Positions 27,543-37,864 of a stretch of 64,000 bases of DNA are shown here, piece by piece. The number at the start of each line of letters is the position of its first letter. Within the stretch, counting starts at the first letter, position 1. The position numbers and the translations under genes are program-made. The notes under the pieces were generated by a model. That model made no database searches. It had not been told where the DNA came from and worked only from the letters and a program-made list of their open reading frames with translations. Origin of the DNA: Rhizobiaceae bacterium (GTDB lineage Bacteria > Pseudomonadota > Alphaproteobacteria > Rhizobiales > Rhizobiaceae); assembly GCA_014238155.1 (NCBI GenBank), contig JABABQ010000028.1:52503-116502 (forward strand). Direction: 5' to 3'.

Positions 27543-29843
27543 TTACAGATTACCGGCTGCGACAGGAAGGGCATTTTCCGGACCAGCATATTGCAACAAT
27601 ACATTTTGCAAACCTTCCGGGCTTATAGGCTTCACCAAAAAGTCCTCTGCGCCTTTTTTCAGGGCGTCGTCCTTCACATTGACCTGGCCATCAGCGCTCA
27701 AAACGATGACGGGAATGGTGGCTTTGCTTCCCTCCATGGACCGGATTTTCTCTAGCGCTTCTTGCCCATCCATCACGGGCATGTGCAGGTCCATCAAAAT
27801 CAGATCAAAATGGTGACCCGCAACCGCCTCGACCGCCTGACTACCATCGTCAACATGGATCACCCGGTGACCCATCTTGTTGAGTAAGGATTTGGCCAGC
27901 AATGCGTTGATTGGATTATCTTCCGCCAGCAGAATGTCTAGAGTTTTGGCACCAGGCTGATCAACTTGCTTAATGCTCGTCACCGGTGTTGGACTGGAGA
28001 GCTGGTTTGCCAACACCCGATGAAGAGTTTGATGGCGCACCGGACGTGTTAGCCAGGCGTCTATTCCCGATTCCATGGTGGAATTTCCTGCACCCGTCAT
28101 CGTACCATCGCTTATGTTGATCAAGCGGGTGGAGGCCGGCAACCGTTGTTTCAGTTTCTCAAACTCCTGCTGATTTCCATCAGTCATTGGCCCAATCACT
28201 GAGTCGAAAGGCTGGTTTTCATCGCAATTAATCAGAAATCCATTCACAGAGTCGAACGTATTCACCACTGCACCCAATCCCCGGATCGATCGCGCCAGCG
28301 ACTTTCGGGCTGGGGTGCGGTTAAGAATTAGGGCAACTCTCTCGTTAACCAGCGCCGGATCGTCTTGAGAAGCAAATTTCGTCTCAACCTCATCCAAGCC
28401 AATGAACAATTCAAATGACGTACCATGTCCCAACCGGCTTGTGACATCGACCCTACCACCCATCAGTTCGACCAGGTTTTTGGAGATCGCAAGACCCAGT
28501 CCTGCGCCGCCATATTGCCGGGTCGCACCTTCATCGGTCTGAACAAATTCTTCAAAAATCCGCTGCAGGTCCGCTTCGCAGACCCCGGGTCCGCTGTCGC
28601 TAATCGTAAATTTCAAGACACTCGCTGCCTCGGTATCTCCATCCTTGCAAACCACAACGTCAATACCAACCCCACCCGATTTGGTGAATTTCACCGCATT
28701 ACCAACCAGATTGAGAAGAACTTGCCGCAGTCGTCCAGAATCAACCCAGACCTCAACCGGAAGGACGGGTGAAACAAAGGTTGCCAGTTCTAGGCCTTTG
28801 GCCAGCGCTGTCGGGGCGAGCAATTCCGCAACGTCTTCCACCAGATGATTGAGGTTTGTAGGTCGTGGGGTTAGTTCAACATGTCCGCTTTCTATTCGAG
28901 CCGTATCGAGCAAATCCTCAATCAGATTCAGCAAGGTGCTGCCAGAACTCGTTATCGCTTCAACATAGTTTTTCTGATCTGGTGCCAGGTCTCCGTCAGA
29001 CAGCAATCCGGCCATGCCGATAATGCCATTTAGCGGCGTGCGAATTTCGTGGCTCACCATCGCCAGAAACCGTGACTTGGCTTCGTTGGCCAACTCAGCT
29101 TTGGTCAGCGCGTCAAGGATTTCTTGCTGGCTGGTTTTTTGCTGGGTGATGTCGCGGGCGACAGATCGAATTCCTACTTCCCCGGTCATTGGATCGCGCA
29201 CCGGCAGGTCCGTCCAGGAAAACCAGCGTCGACCCTTCAGAGTATCCAGCTCGAAGTCGCGCGAAATTGCTTCCAGATTTTCATCCGGGCGCCCGACAAT
29301 GGGGTTAACCGGAAGACCCAACCGGGCCAGATCGTCAAAATATGCGTCAAATACACGGTTGTGAAAAACCACCTCTCCCCGGGCGTTTCGATGAAGAACA
29401 ATGTCGCCAAATGCCTCCGAAAGACTGCGGTGGATCTCCTCACTTTCGCGAATTTCCCACGACCGATCTTCAAGGTTTTCAAGTCGCTCAGCGAGTAGTT
29501 GGTTTCGCTCCCAAAGACTTGAAATATCGGCCGGTCCCTGGCCACCGGAATTTCTTCCAATGCCAGCACATTTCAGGCTTAAACCGGACCACATTCTGCC
29601 CAGCAAGCTGACATTTGGTTCTGCCCGAGATATCTCAGATTCCTTTGGCTGAATTAGTGGAACGCGCTTTTGACGGCGCATTTTTACGGCCTGACTGTCT
29701 GTCGTTGGAGCACTGGTTTTTCTGCGCAGTTTTTGATTATGGTCAGCACCAGGCGATTCAATCTTCTTGACTACCGTTTCCGCCGTGCTCGAGCGGCTCG
29801 GAAGAGCGGAATATTTGTCCTGAAGATTTTTGAGGAGCGTCAT
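27543..29843 (-). CDS. Hybrid sensor histidine kinase/response regulator
   Basis: A cytosolic-looking hybrid kinase of about 766 residues with no membrane segment. Order: low-complexity basic N-terminus (1-125), PAS domain (about 135-245; NARGEVVFHNRVFDAYFDD), HisKA with MVSHEIRTPLNG (phosphorylated His near 270), HATPase with TISDSGPGV and GGAGLGLAIS (about 375-490), a receiver-like domain that has lost its acidic pocket (about 500-610), and an intact receiver (about 635-755; LLAEDNPIN, ILMDLHMPVMDG). No cognate regulator is adjacent. I prefer ATG 29843; a TTG at 29864 is in frame. Confidence 0.88.
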   Translation of the reverse strand: MTLLKNLQDKYSALPSRSSTAETVVKKIESPGADHNQKLRRKTSAPTTDSQAVKMRRQKRVPLIQPKESEISRAEPNVSLLGRMWSGLSLKCAGIGRNSGGQGPADISSLWERNQLLAERLENLEDRSWEIRESEEIHRSLSEAFGDIVLHRNARGEVVFHNRVFDAYFDDLARLGLPVNPIVGRPDENLEAISRDFELDTLKGRRWFSWTDLPVRDPMTGEVGIRSVARDITQQKTSQQEILDALTKAELANEAKSRFLAMVSHEIRTPLNGIIGMAGLLSDGDLAPDQKNYVEAITSSGSTLLNLIEDLLDTARIESGHVELTPRPTNLNHLVEDVAELLAPTALAKGLELATFVSPVLPVEVWVDSGRLRQVLLNLVGNAVKFTKSGGVGIDVVVCKDGDTEAASVLKFTISDSGPGVCEADLQRIFEEFVQTDEGATRQYGGAGLGLAISKNLVELMGGRVDVTSRLGHGTSFELFIGLDEVETKFASQDDPALVNERVALILNRTPARKSLARSIRGLGAVVNTFDSVNGFLINCDENQPFDSVIGPMTDGNQQEFEKLKQRLPASTRLINISDGTMTGAGNSTMESGIDAWLTRPVRHQTLHRVLANQLSSPTPVTSIKQVDQPGAKTLDILLAEDNPINALLAKSLLNKMGHRVIHVDDGSQAVEAVAGHHFDLILMDLHMPVMDGQEALEKIRSMEGSKATIPVIVLSADGQVNVKDDALKKGAEDFLVKPISPEGLQNVLLQYAGPENALPVAAGNL

Positions 29844-29921
29844 ACCGGCAAATTTACCCGCCAATGGTTGCCAACAACTTACTTTTCTTGCTGGCCGTTC
29901 ATGCCGGCAAACCTCAACATT

Positions 29922-31451
29922 TCAAGCGACCCCAGTTAATTTGTGACCTGCAGCCCGATAGGAAATTGCTTCTGCCAGATGAATACGCCCGACGCTCTCG
30001 ACACCACCCAGATCGGCAAGCGTCCGCGCCACTTTCAAGATGCGATGGTAGCCACGCGCCGAAAATTTCAGTTTGTCTGCGGCATCCCGGAGCAGTTGTT
30101 GCCCGGATTGATCAGGCTGGGCCACCTGTTCAATAATAGAGTGACTGGCCTGTGCGTTGGTCAGTTGATCCTGCCCAAGTGCCTGATAGCGTTCGGCCTG
30201 AAACTTCCGGGCACGTTGTACACGTTGACCAATGTCCGAACTGGATTCACCGCTCTTTATCTGCATTAGATCGTTTGGCGAGACCGCCGGAACTTCTATC
30301 CGTAAATCCAATCTATCCATCAAAGGGCCTGAGATTCTCGCCTGGTAGTCCGAGGCGCATCGCGCACCACGGCGACATACATGCCCAGGTTCACCGGCCA
30401 TGCCACATCGACAGGGATTCATCGCCGCAATGAGTTGGAACCGTGAAGGATAGGAAACTCGATGATTCGCTCGGGCGATCATCGTTTCTCCTGTTTCAAT
30501 TGGCTGACGTAAACTGTCGAGAACCTGCGGACTGAATTCTGGAAATTCATCTAGAAACAACACCCCGTTATGAGCCATTGAAACTTCTCCGGGGCGAGCA
30601 CGAATCCCTCCTCCGACCATCGCTGCCATGGATGCCGAGTGATGTGGTGTGCGAAATGGGCGTAGCGAAGAAAGCTGTCCGTCCGCAAGGGTGCCGGCAA
30701 CAGATGAGATCATCGAGACTTCCAGAAGCTCTTTGGGCTCAAGATCGGGGAGAATTCCCGGCAACCTGGAGGCCAACATGCTTTTACCTGAGCCTGGAGG
30801 GCCTACAAATATCAGATTGTGACCACCAGCAGCAGCCACTTCGAGCGCTCGCTTGGCAGTTTCCTGTCCTTTGATATCTGCCATGTCCGGCAAATCCGAT
30901 TCGACATTGCGAAGCCGAGCTACCGGGCGCGACAATACTTGCAATCCCTTAAAATGATTGGCCATGGCAATCAGGCTTCTGGGTGCCAGAATATCCATCT
31001 GCGGATCAGCCCATGCAGCTTCTGGACCACAGGGCTGCGGACAAATCAAACCTTTGTCCAGTGCATTTGCCTCAATCGCCGCGGGCAGAACACCGGCAAC
31101 CAGCGCGATCGTGCCATCCAGGCCGAGCTCTCCCATGACGATATATTTTTCCAGTGCATCGGCTGGCATAGCTCCCAGCGCGCACATCAAAGCCAACGCG
31201 ATGGGCAGATCATAATGGCTGCCTTCTTTCGGTAAATCTGCTGGCGCCAAATTTACGGTTACCCGTTTATTCGGCATGGAAAGTCCGGAAGCATGAAGCG
31301 CCGCCTGCACCCGTTCGCGGCTTTCGGCAACCGCTTTATCGGCCAGACCGACAATCTGCATCATCATTTTTCCAGGCCCGACCATCACCTGAACATCTAC
31401 TGGTACAGCTCTAATTCCCTGAAATGCGACTGTTGTACAACGTGAGACCAT
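29922..31451 (-). CDS. yifB: YifB/ComM-family Mg-chelatase-like AAA ATPase
   Basis: A 509-residue protein of the ComM/YifB group, a hexameric AAA+ helicase implicated in branch migration during natural transformation. Domains run from the N-terminal ChlI-like lon-protease-fold part (about 20-150; SRERVQAALHASG) to the AAA core with Walker A GPPGSGKSML (about 215), Walker B GVLFLDEFPEF (about 290) and the C-terminal Mg-chelatase part. The ATG at 31451 is chosen; a TTG directly before it is in frame. Divergent from the DMT exporter. Whether this organism is transformable cannot be seen. Confidence 0.93.
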   Translation of the reverse strand: MVSRCTTVAFQGIRAVPVDVQVMVGPGKMMMQIVGLADKAVAESRERVQAALHASGLSMPNKRVTVNLAPADLPKEGSHYDLPIALALMCALGAMPADALEKYIVMGELGLDGTIALVAGVLPAAIEANALDKGLICPQPCGPEAAWADPQMDILAPRSLIAMANHFKGLQVLSRPVARLRNVESDLPDMADIKGQETAKRALEVAAAGGHNLIFVGPPGSGKSMLASRLPGILPDLEPKELLEVSMISSVAGTLADGQLSSLRPFRTPHHSASMAAMVGGGIRARPGEVSMAHNGVLFLDEFPEFSPQVLDSLRQPIETGETMIARANHRVSYPSRFQLIAAMNPCRCGMAGEPGHVCRRGARCASDYQARISGPLMDRLDLRIEVPAVSPNDLMQIKSGESSSDIGQRVQRARKFQAERYQALGQDQLTNAQASHSIIEQVAQPDQSGQQLLRDAADKLKFSARGYHRILKVARTLADLGGVESVGRIHLAEAISYRAAGHKLTGVA

Positions 31452-31469
31452 CAATAATATCCGCGCCTG

Positions 31470-32471
31470 ATGTTTTATTCTGGTGCGGCAGTCATCATCA
31501 AGTTAGTTTGCAATCGAAAAATAGTCAAGAACAAAAACAGAACATTGAAAAATACAACAGGCGCGACACTGGTTGGCATTATCGCAATATTGCTGTGGTC
31601 TTTGTTGGCACTGCTGACCACGGCCAGCGGAAAAGTGCCCCCATTTCAGCTTGTAGCAATCTGTTTTGCTATTGCCAGTGCAATTGGCGTCATCTCCATA
31701 TGGCGGTCGGGCGACGGTCTGTCGGTGCTCCGCCAATCGCCCAAAGTCTGGTTATTGGGCGTTGGAGGGCTTTTTGGGTATCACTTTTTCTATTTTACCG
31801 CACTGCGTCATGCTCCGCCCGTGGAAGCCGGGCTGATTGCCTATCTTTGGCCCTTGTTAATCATTCTGTTTTCTGCCCTGCTGCCCGGAGAACGGCTGCG
31901 CATTCACCATGTTATTGGCGGGGTGCTTGGGTTGATGAGTGCCTTCCTGATCATCAGCGGCGGCGGCAACGGCGGCGTTGCCAGCAGCAGTTTCATGGCG
32001 GGTTTTGAAATCAATTCCGCCCATTCATTTGGATATTTCTCGGCCGGTCTTTGTGCAATCATCTGGTCTGGCTATTCAGTTCTGTCGCGACGTTTTGCAA
32101 ACGTGCCAAGTCAGGCGGTGACAGGATTTTGCGCCATATCCTGTGTCTTGGCACTTGCTGCCCACCTGCTGCTCGAAACGACAGTCATCCCCGACACGAT
32201 CTGGCAGTGGCTGGCTGTGCTGGGCCTAGGGCTTGGTCCTGTGGGATTGGCCTTTTATGTGTGGGATTATGGTGTCAAGAAAGGCAATATTCAGGTACTT
32301 GGAGCGGCCAGTTATGCCGCACCTGTTTTGTCAACACTGGCGCTGATCGCAGCCGGTTTTGCTCAACTAACCTGGGTCATCGCATTTGCAACATTGCTGG
32401 TTACGCTAGGGGCGGTGATTGCTGCCAAAGACATGATATTGGCGCCCCGGACGCCATCAGATCCAACTTGA
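31470..32471 (+). CDS. DMT-family transporter (EamA)
   Basis: A 10-helix inner-membrane transporter of up to 333 residues, drug/metabolite superfamily, with two EamA repeats (about residues 32-150 and 180-325). Members export amino acids, nucleotide precursors or drugs; the substrate is not readable. The first TM begins at about residue 33, and the first 25 residues are hydrophilic and leave little promoter space before divergent yifB, so the TTG at 31545 may be the real start. The stop overlaps the convergent nitroreductase end by 15 bp. Confidence 0.83.
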   Translation: MFYSGAAVIIKLVCNRKIVKNKNRTLKNTTGATLVGIIAILLWSLLALLTTASGKVPPFQLVAICFAIASAIGVISIWRSGDGLSVLRQSPKVWLLGVGGLFGYHFFYFTALRHAPPVEAGLIAYLWPLLIILFSALLPGERLRIHHVIGGVLGLMSAFLIISGGGNGGVASSSFMAGFEINSAHSFGYFSAGLCAIIWSGYSVLSRRFANVPSQAVTGFCAISCVLALAAHLLLETTVIPDTIWQWLAVLGLGLGPVGLAFYVWDYGVKKGNIQVLGAASYAAPVLSTLALIAAGFAQLTWVIAFATLLVTLGAVIAAKDMILAPRTPSDPT

Positions 32472-33131
32472 TATCTCATTCAGCGGATATTTTGAAATGC
32501 TCGGCACTTCCGCATCGTCCTTGGGAAAACCTGCCACAAGTAGAATAACCGGCTTTTCCGATTCCGGCCGCTGGCAAATTTCATTCAAAAACTTCATTGG
32601 TGCCGGCGTATGAGTGAGGCTCGCCAGCCCAGCCATATGTATGGCTGAAATTAACATGCCGCAGGCAATACCGACGGATTCGGGTACGTAATAATGTTTA
32701 ACCCGCTTTTCGCTGGCATCCTCACCCCAGCGCTTGGCAAATATCACAATTAACCACGGCGCTTCCTCCAGAAACGGCTTGTTTTCATCAGTGCCCAAGT
32801 GGGCCAATGCTTTGAGCCATTCCTGACCGGCCCTGCCGGCATAAAATGCCCGTTCCTCTTCTTCAGCCGCCAGCCGAATGCGATGCTTGATCTGCGGATC
32901 CTGGATTGCAACAAAGTGCCAAGGCTGCTGATTTGCACCCGAAGGTGCCCCGCCTGCTGTTTCAATACAAGCCTCTATGATAGCGCGTGGGACAGGTTTT
33001 GGTGAGAAATCCCTGACGGTTCTGCGCGATTTCATATCCGCGTGAAACTGATCTGCCCGCTTTTGTACAATTTCTTCATCCCGGTGCTGAAAGATCAACG
33101 GCTCGGTGATGAATGGTGGCCTGTCGGTCAA
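32457..33131 (-). CDS. Nitroreductase family protein (iodotyrosine deiodinase-like)
   Basis: A 224-residue FMN-dependent flavoprotein. The signatures MKSRRTVRDFSPKPVP (about 32-47), GGAPSGANQQPWHFV (about 58-72) and the central YYVPESVGIACG point to the nitroreductase clade that includes bacterial iodotyrosine deiodinase homologues. Substrate is unknown. The start is a TTG at 33131, forced by an in-frame TAA two codons upstream. A perfect hairpin containing the AGGAGG ribosome site ends 3 bp before that start codon, which may control translation. Confidence 0.82.
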   Translation of the reverse strand: MTDRPPFITEPLIFQHRDEEIVQKRADQFHADMKSRRTVRDFSPKPVPRAIIEACIETAGGAPSGANQQPWHFVAIQDPQIKHRIRLAAEEEERAFYAGRAGQEWLKALAHLGTDENKPFLEEAPWLIVIFAKRWGEDASEKRVKHYYVPESVGIACGMLISAIHMAGLASLTHTPAPMKFLNEICQRPESEKPVILLVAGFPKDDAEVPSISKYPLNEISSWI

Positions 33132-33133
33132 AA

Positions 33134-33172
33134 CTTATTCGCCCTCCTGAGGTTTCTAAGAGGGCGAATAAG
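33134..33172 (-). promoter_or_regulatory. Perfect 13-bp hairpin over the nitroreductase ribosome binding site
   Basis: CTTATTCGCCCTC and its exact complement flank a 13-nt loop. Read on the minus strand, AGGAGG lies in the loop and downstream arm 11-12 bases before the TTG start at 33131. It could end pckA transcription (the stem is followed by TTTT) or hide the ribosome site. Which of the two applies cannot be decided from sequence. Confidence 0.6.
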
Positions 33173-33238
33173 ACATCTTTTATGTCGCAAGGAAAGCTTT
33201 GCAGCTTACCATTTGGTCGAATGGATTGCCAACCAAGC

Positions 33239-34819
33239 TCAAGCGGCGTGCGGTGCGGCACCACGAACATTATCGTCCACATGCAGCTCAAACTTTTCAA
33301 AATTGGCGATGAACTTGGCGACGAGATCCCGGGCGGCAACATCATATGCGGCCCTATCAGTCCAGGTATCCCGCGGGCGCAGCAATATTTCATCTACCCC
33401 GGGTACCGATAACGGAACTTCCAGGCCAAAATTTTCGTCAATCCGCATTTGCGCTTCGTTCAGGGAACCATCCAGCGCGGCGCGCAGCAAAGTTCGGGTC
33501 GCGCCGATGGGCATACGGGAACCTTCTCCATAAGGTCCACCGGTCCAGCCAGTATTCACCAACCAGCAAGTCGCATCGTGCTGGGCGATTTTGTCCCGCA
33601 GAAGATTGCCATAAACACTTGGATGGCGTGGCATGAACGGCGCTCCGAAACACGTTGAAAACGTCGCTTGAGTTCCAGCAACACCTTTTTCCGTGCCGGC
33701 CACCTTGGCGGTATATCCAGACAGGAAATGATACATCGCCTGAGCCGGAGTCATCCGGGCAATTGGTGGCAACACACCGGATGCATCTGCGGTCAGCATA
33801 ATAATGGATTTTGGATGAGGTGCCCGTGCCGTCTCCGAGGCATTTGGAATATAATGCATCGGGTAAGCAACACGGGCATTTTCGGTCAGTGATCCGTCGT
33901 CGAAATCCGGCAATTTTGTTTCCGGGTCAATCACGACATTCTCCAAAACTGATCCCCAGCGCTGGGTTGTCGAATAAATTTCCGGCTCTGCTTCGGCGCT
34001 CAAACGAATGGTCTTGGCGTAACAGCCACCTTCGAAATTAAAGATACCATTGTCAGACCAACCGTGTTCATCGTCACCAATAAGAGTGCGCGACGCGTCA
34101 GATGACAGGGTGGTTTTGCCTGTACCCGAAAGACCGAAAAACAGAGCACTGTCATCGTTGTCACCCAAATTGGCCGAGCAATGCATCGGCATGACACCTT
34201 TGGCGGGCAGGAAGTAGTTGAGAGCCCCGAACACAGATTTTTTGGTCTCGCCTGCATATTCGGTGCCACCAATCAACACTATGCCGCGTTTCAAATTGAC
34301 CGCAATGACGGTTTCGGACCGGCAGCCGTGGCGTTCCGGGACGGCCCTGAAGCTCGGCAGATTGATAATTGTCATGTCAGGAGAAAATTCTGCCTGCTCC
34401 TTAGTTGTCGGGCACCGCAGCAAGTAGCGAATAAACAGTGCGTGCCAGGCAAATTCCAGATATATGCGAGCACCAACACGATAAGCGGGGTCGGCGCCGC
34501 CAAACAAGTCCTGACCAAACAGCTTCTTGCCTTTTGCATGGTTTATGAAATCGACGTATAGCTGGTCGAAATGCTGCTCCGACATGGCCTGATTGTTGTC
34601 CCACCAGACGGTGGTTTCAGTTTCTGTATCACGCACAATGTATTTGTCAGTAGCAGACCGGCCGGTGTGTTTGCCGGTTTCTACCGCGAGACTACCGGTT
34701 GCGGTTTCAATGCCCTCATTGCGCTCCAATGCCAATGCAAACAATGTCTGCTCATCGTCATTCCAGCGAATCTGTGCCAGAGAATCCAAATCTGGAATTT
34801 CATTGAATGTCTGCGTCAT
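33239..34819 (-). CDS. pckA: Phosphoenolpyruvate carboxykinase (ATP)
   Basis: Converts oxaloacetate to PEP with ATP, the entry to gluconeogenesis. The 526-residue protein has the kinase loop [11 protein letters not shown], metal- and substrate-binding motifs ([29 protein letters not shown]) and typical C-terminal TWTDRAAYD. The ATG at 34819 has AAGGG about nine bases upstream. It is divergent from chvI across 451 bp, the arrangement seen in Sinorhizobium and Agrobacterium relatives, where the ChvG/ChvI and PckA loci are neighbours. Confidence 0.97.
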   Translation of the reverse strand: MTQTFNEIPDLDSLAQIRWNDDEQTLFALALERNEGIETATGSLAVETGKHTGRSATDKYIVRDTETETTVWWDNNQAMSEQHFDQLYVDFINHAKGKKLFGQDLFGGADPAYRVGARIYLEFAWHALFIRYLLRCPTTKEQAEFSPDMTIINLPSFRAVPERHGCRSETVIAVNLKRGIVLIGGTEYAGETKKSVFGALNYFLPAKGVMPMHCSANLGDNDDSALFFGLSGTGKTTLSSDASRTLIGDDEHGWSDNGIFNFEGGCYAKTIRLSAEAEPEIYSTTQRWGSVLENVVIDPETKLPDFDDGSLTENARVAYPMHYIPNASETARAPHPKSIIMLTADASGVLPPIARMTPAQAMYHFLSGYTAKVAGTEKGVAGTQATFSTCFGAPFMPRHPSVYGNLLRDKIAQHDATCWLVNTGWTGGPYGEGSRMPIGATRTLLRAALDGSLNEAQMRIDENFGLEVPLSVPGVDEILLRPRDTWTDRAAYDVAARDLVAKFIANFEKFELHVDDNVRGAAPHAA

Positions 34820-35270
34820 AACTCAATGCCCTTTTTGGGTCGATGGATCAATCAAAAGCTGCCGGAACGACGACTACGAACGGTGCCGCATATCTGGAAA
34901 CCAAAGACTAGAATCTGCTTTTTGCGACTGGAGTTGCGGCGGACACTAGGCAGGCTAAACGCCTATGACAAGATTGAAATCAGTGGTTTTGGGGTCGATT
35001 TGACTGGTAAATCGATTAAAACTGAAAGTTAATTTTGGTCAGGATTAACAAGTTTAAAATTCAATCGTTTAGGACTTGAGACAATCGAACCGCCGGACTT
35101 CGACGGCTGGACATAATTTGCGCGCAATTTTGGCAAATTGGTCTTGGATCAACCGCAAGTGGGTTCTTGGCACAATATGATTTTGCCTCTAATCAACTTC
35201 TAATGTCTGCAAAAATGGCTATTCGGCAGCCTTTAACATGCAACTGCCGCAATATATATGGAGAGAATTC
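34820..35270. promoter_or_regulatory. Intergenic control region between pckA and chvI
   Basis: This 451-bp stretch has no convincing gene and should carry the divergent pckA and chvI promoters. It is AT-rich around 35020-35060. Visible repeats are a 7-bp inverted repeat TCGATTT / AAATCGA near 34995-35015 and a 10-bp palindrome TTGCGCGCAA at 35118-35127, either of which could be an operator. I could not assign promoters with confidence. Open frames here are shadows of pckA on the other strand. Confidence 0.4.
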
Positions 35271-35975
35271 ATGGCAACTATCGCCCTCGTCGATGATGAT
35301 CGAAACATCCTGACATCGGTTTCCATTGCTCTGGAATCAGAAGGGTACCGGGTAGAGACATATACCGACGGTGCTTCAGCTCTGGACGGGCTGACAACCA
35401 AGCGACCAGATCTGGCTGTATTTGACATCAAGATGCCACGTATGGACGGGATGGAACTGTTACGCAGATTGCGCCAGAAATCGGATCTGCCGGTGATTTT
35501 TCTAACCTCCAAAGATGATGAAATTGATGAATTATTCGGATTAAAAATGGGCGCCGACGATTTCATCACCAAGCCATTTTCTCAAAGGTTGCTGGTTGAA
35601 CGAGTAAAAGCCGTGCTGCGTCGTTCTGCAGCGCGCATTGAGGGCGCGGCTCGTGAAGAAAATGGCGGCGCCAATATGCTGGAACGGGGGCACCTGACCA
35701 TGGATCAGGAACGCCATATCAGCCAGTGGAAAGGAAAGTCTGTGACACTGACGGTCACGGAGTTTTTGATATTGTTTGCCTTGGCTCAGCGACCTGGCGT
35801 GGTCAAATCCCGAGATTCGCTGATGGACGCAGCCTATGATGATCAAGTCTATGTAGATGACCGCACCATCGACAGCCACATCAAGCGGTTGCGAAAGAAA
35901 TTCAAGCAAGTTGATGACGACTTTGATATGATAGAAACCCTGTACGGTGTGGGATATCGTTTCAAGGAAGGCTGA
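35271..35975 (+). CDS. chvI: Response regulator ChvI (OmpR family)
   Basis: A 234-residue two-component regulator: receiver domain (about 1-120; phosphoacceptor Asp52 in [10 protein letters not shown], acidic pair near residues 8-10) and OmpR/PhoB winged helix (about 135-232). It pairs with ChvG just downstream (4-bp gap, TTG start). ChvI homologues control envelope, acid and host-interaction genes in Hyphomicrobiales (BvrR in Brucella). The ATG at 35271 has GGAGAG five bases upstream; an ATG at 35238 is in frame but poorer. Confidence 0.95.
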   Translation: MATIALVDDDRNILTSVSIALESEGYRVETYTDGASALDGLTTKRPDLAVFDIKMPRMDGMELLRRLRQKSDLPVIFLTSKDDEIDELFGLKMGADDFITKPFSQRLLVERVKAVLRRSAARIEGAAREENGGANMLERGHLTMDQERHISQWKGKSVTLTVTEFLILFALAQRPGVVKSRDSLMDAAYDDQVYVDDRTIDSHIKRLRKKFKQVDDDFDMIETLYGVGYRFKEG

Positions 35976-35979
35976 ATAG

Positions 35980-37863
35980 TTGACTGATGCCCCGGTTTCG
36001 CTTGATTCAAACCTGAAGGATGCTGATTCCGCCAGGGGCAAATCACGCGACCTTACCCAACCTGTCCAACCCAAAATCGATCAGCCCAGTGGTGTCAAAC
36101 GTGGCTTTTGGCGGCGGCGCTGGCGCCCTCAGACGCCTATCGGGTTGTTTTTTGGCCGATATATTTTCACCAGTCTGACTCAGCGTATCATATTTTTGAA
36201 CATGGCCGCGCTGTTTGTTCTGTTGTCCGGTATCCTGTTTCTCAACCAATTTCGAGACAGCCTGATCGAGGCTCGCGAAGAAAGCCTGTTGACGCAGGGT
36301 GAGATCATTGCCGCTGCCATATCGGCGCGGGCCAGTGTCGATACAGATGCTATCACCATTGACCCTGAGCGATTGCTCGAACTGCAAGCCGGTGAAAGCA
36401 CCTATCCGATGGAGAACGAGCTCGAGAATCTCGACTTTCCGATAAACCCTGAAGAAGTTGCCCCGGTTCTGCGCCGCCTGATATCACCGACTCGGACGCG
36501 CGCCCGAATCTATGATCGCGACGGCATAATCATCCTCGATTCAGACCGTTTGTATTCGAGCGGCCAGATACTACGATTTGATCTGCCCCCACTTACCAAA
36601 AAAGACCGTGGGTTTCTGGAAAATTACTGGCTGCAATTCAGAGACTGGTTCTGGCAACGCGACCTGCCGCTTTATGTTGAAACACCCAATGGCAATGGCA
36701 CGGCTTACAGCGAAGTCGTTACCGCGCTGACCGGCAGTCCTGGCAGCAAGACCCGCCGTACGACGGGCGGCGACACGGTAGTTTCGGTGGCCGTACCGGT
36801 ACAAAGATTCCGGGCTGTGCTAGGCGTATTGCTGCTGTCCACCGAGGCAGGGGACATCGACAAGATAATCGACAACGAACGCTATGCAATTATGAGGACT
36901 TTTGGCATAGCGGTGTTTGTCAGTGCGCTTTTATCTATCCTATTGGCCTCGACAATTGCCAGTCCCCTACGCCGCTTGTCAGATGCAGCTGAACGGGTCC
37001 GGCTTGGGGGCAAAAACCGGGAACAGATTCCAGACTTTTCGGAACGGCATGATGAAATTGGACACTTGTCCAGCAGCCTTCGGGACATGACACAAAGTCT
37101 CTATGCCCGCATCGATGCCATCGAACGATTTGCTGCCGACGTCAGCCACGAGTTGAAGAATCCGCTAACATCTTTGCGCAGCGCAGTTGAAACCTTGCCG
37201 CTTGCCAAGAAGCAACAGCAACACAACAAATTGCTGGAAATCATCAACCACGACGTACAGCGACTAAATCGGCTCATAACCGATATATCAGATGCCTCAC
37301 GGCTGGACGCTGAGTTGGCACGGGATGATGCTGAATTGATTGAACTCGATGATCTGCTTGAAGGATATCGCGATACCTATGATGACATCAGCGCAAGTTC
37401 AAAACTGGAATTGCCAAAACTAACTCTGACTATTGAGTCGCCCGCAAACGACACCAATAATCGACAGAAAGGCCGTAAAAGACCTTCCTGGAAGATTTCC
37501 GGGCACCGGGGCCGCCTTAGCCAGGTCATTGCCAATCTGGTGGAAAATGCCCGAAGTTTTGTGCCCGAAGCCAACGGAAAAATTACCATCCATCTCTCCC
37601 GGCTGGAAAAAATGGCCGTCATCAAGGTGACCGATAACGGCCCGGGCATTCCACGGGAAAACGCTGAACGCATTTTTGAACGGTTCTACACTGACAGACC
37701 GCCAAGCGAGGAGTTCGGTCAGAATTCTGGTCTGGGATTGTCCATCACGCGGCAAATTGTCGAGGCCCACGGGGGCACAATCGAGGCTGGCAATATTGGC
37801 GCTGCAGATGGCAGTGGGGCCATGTTTACCGTTGCAATTCCACTGTCATCTGCTGGCAGCTGA
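35980..37863 (+). CDS. chvG: Sensor histidine kinase ChvG
   Basis: Inner-membrane sensor of the ChvG/ChvI system, 627 residues. A positively charged 60-residue N-terminus precedes TM1 (about 68-90), a large periplasmic sensor region (about 90-305), TM2 (about 308-330), HAMP (about 330-385), HisKA with DVSHELKNPLTSLRS (His about 390) and HATPase with NLVENA, DNGPGIP and GLGLSI. The TTG start has AAGGAAGG upstream and lies 4 bp after chvI. hprK follows after 1 bp, so kinase and PTS genes are one transcription unit. Confidence 0.94.
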   Translation: MTDAPVSLDSNLKDADSARGKSRDLTQPVQPKIDQPSGVKRGFWRRRWRPQTPIGLFFGRYIFTSLTQRIIFLNMAALFVLLSGILFLNQFRDSLIEAREESLLTQGEIIAAAISARASVDTDAITIDPERLLELQAGESTYPMENELENLDFPINPEEVAPVLRRLISPTRTRARIYDRDGIIILDSDRLYSSGQILRFDLPPLTKKDRGFLENYWLQFRDWFWQRDLPLYVETPNGNGTAYSEVVTALTGSPGSKTRRTTGGDTVVSVAVPVQRFRAVLGVLLLSTEAGDIDKIIDNERYAIMRTFGIAVFVSALLSILLASTIASPLRRLSDAAERVRLGGKNREQIPDFSERHDEIGHLSSSLRDMTQSLYARIDAIERFAADVSHELKNPLTSLRSAVETLPLAKKQQQHNKLLEIINHDVQRLNRLITDISDASRLDAELARDDAELIELDDLLEGYRDTYDDISASSKLELPKLTLTIESPANDTNNRQKGRKRPSWKISGHRGRLSQVIANLVENARSFVPEANGKITIHLSRLEKMAVIKVTDNGPGIPRENAERIFERFYTDRPPSEEFGQNSGLGLSITRQIVEAHGGTIEAGNIGAADGSGAMFTVAIPLSSAGS

Positions 37864-37864
37864 C

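Noticed and set aside
34571..35032. 153-codon plus-strand frame at the pckA start and intergenic gap
   Set aside because: Mostly opposite pckA; the part in the gap has no ribosome site or family match.
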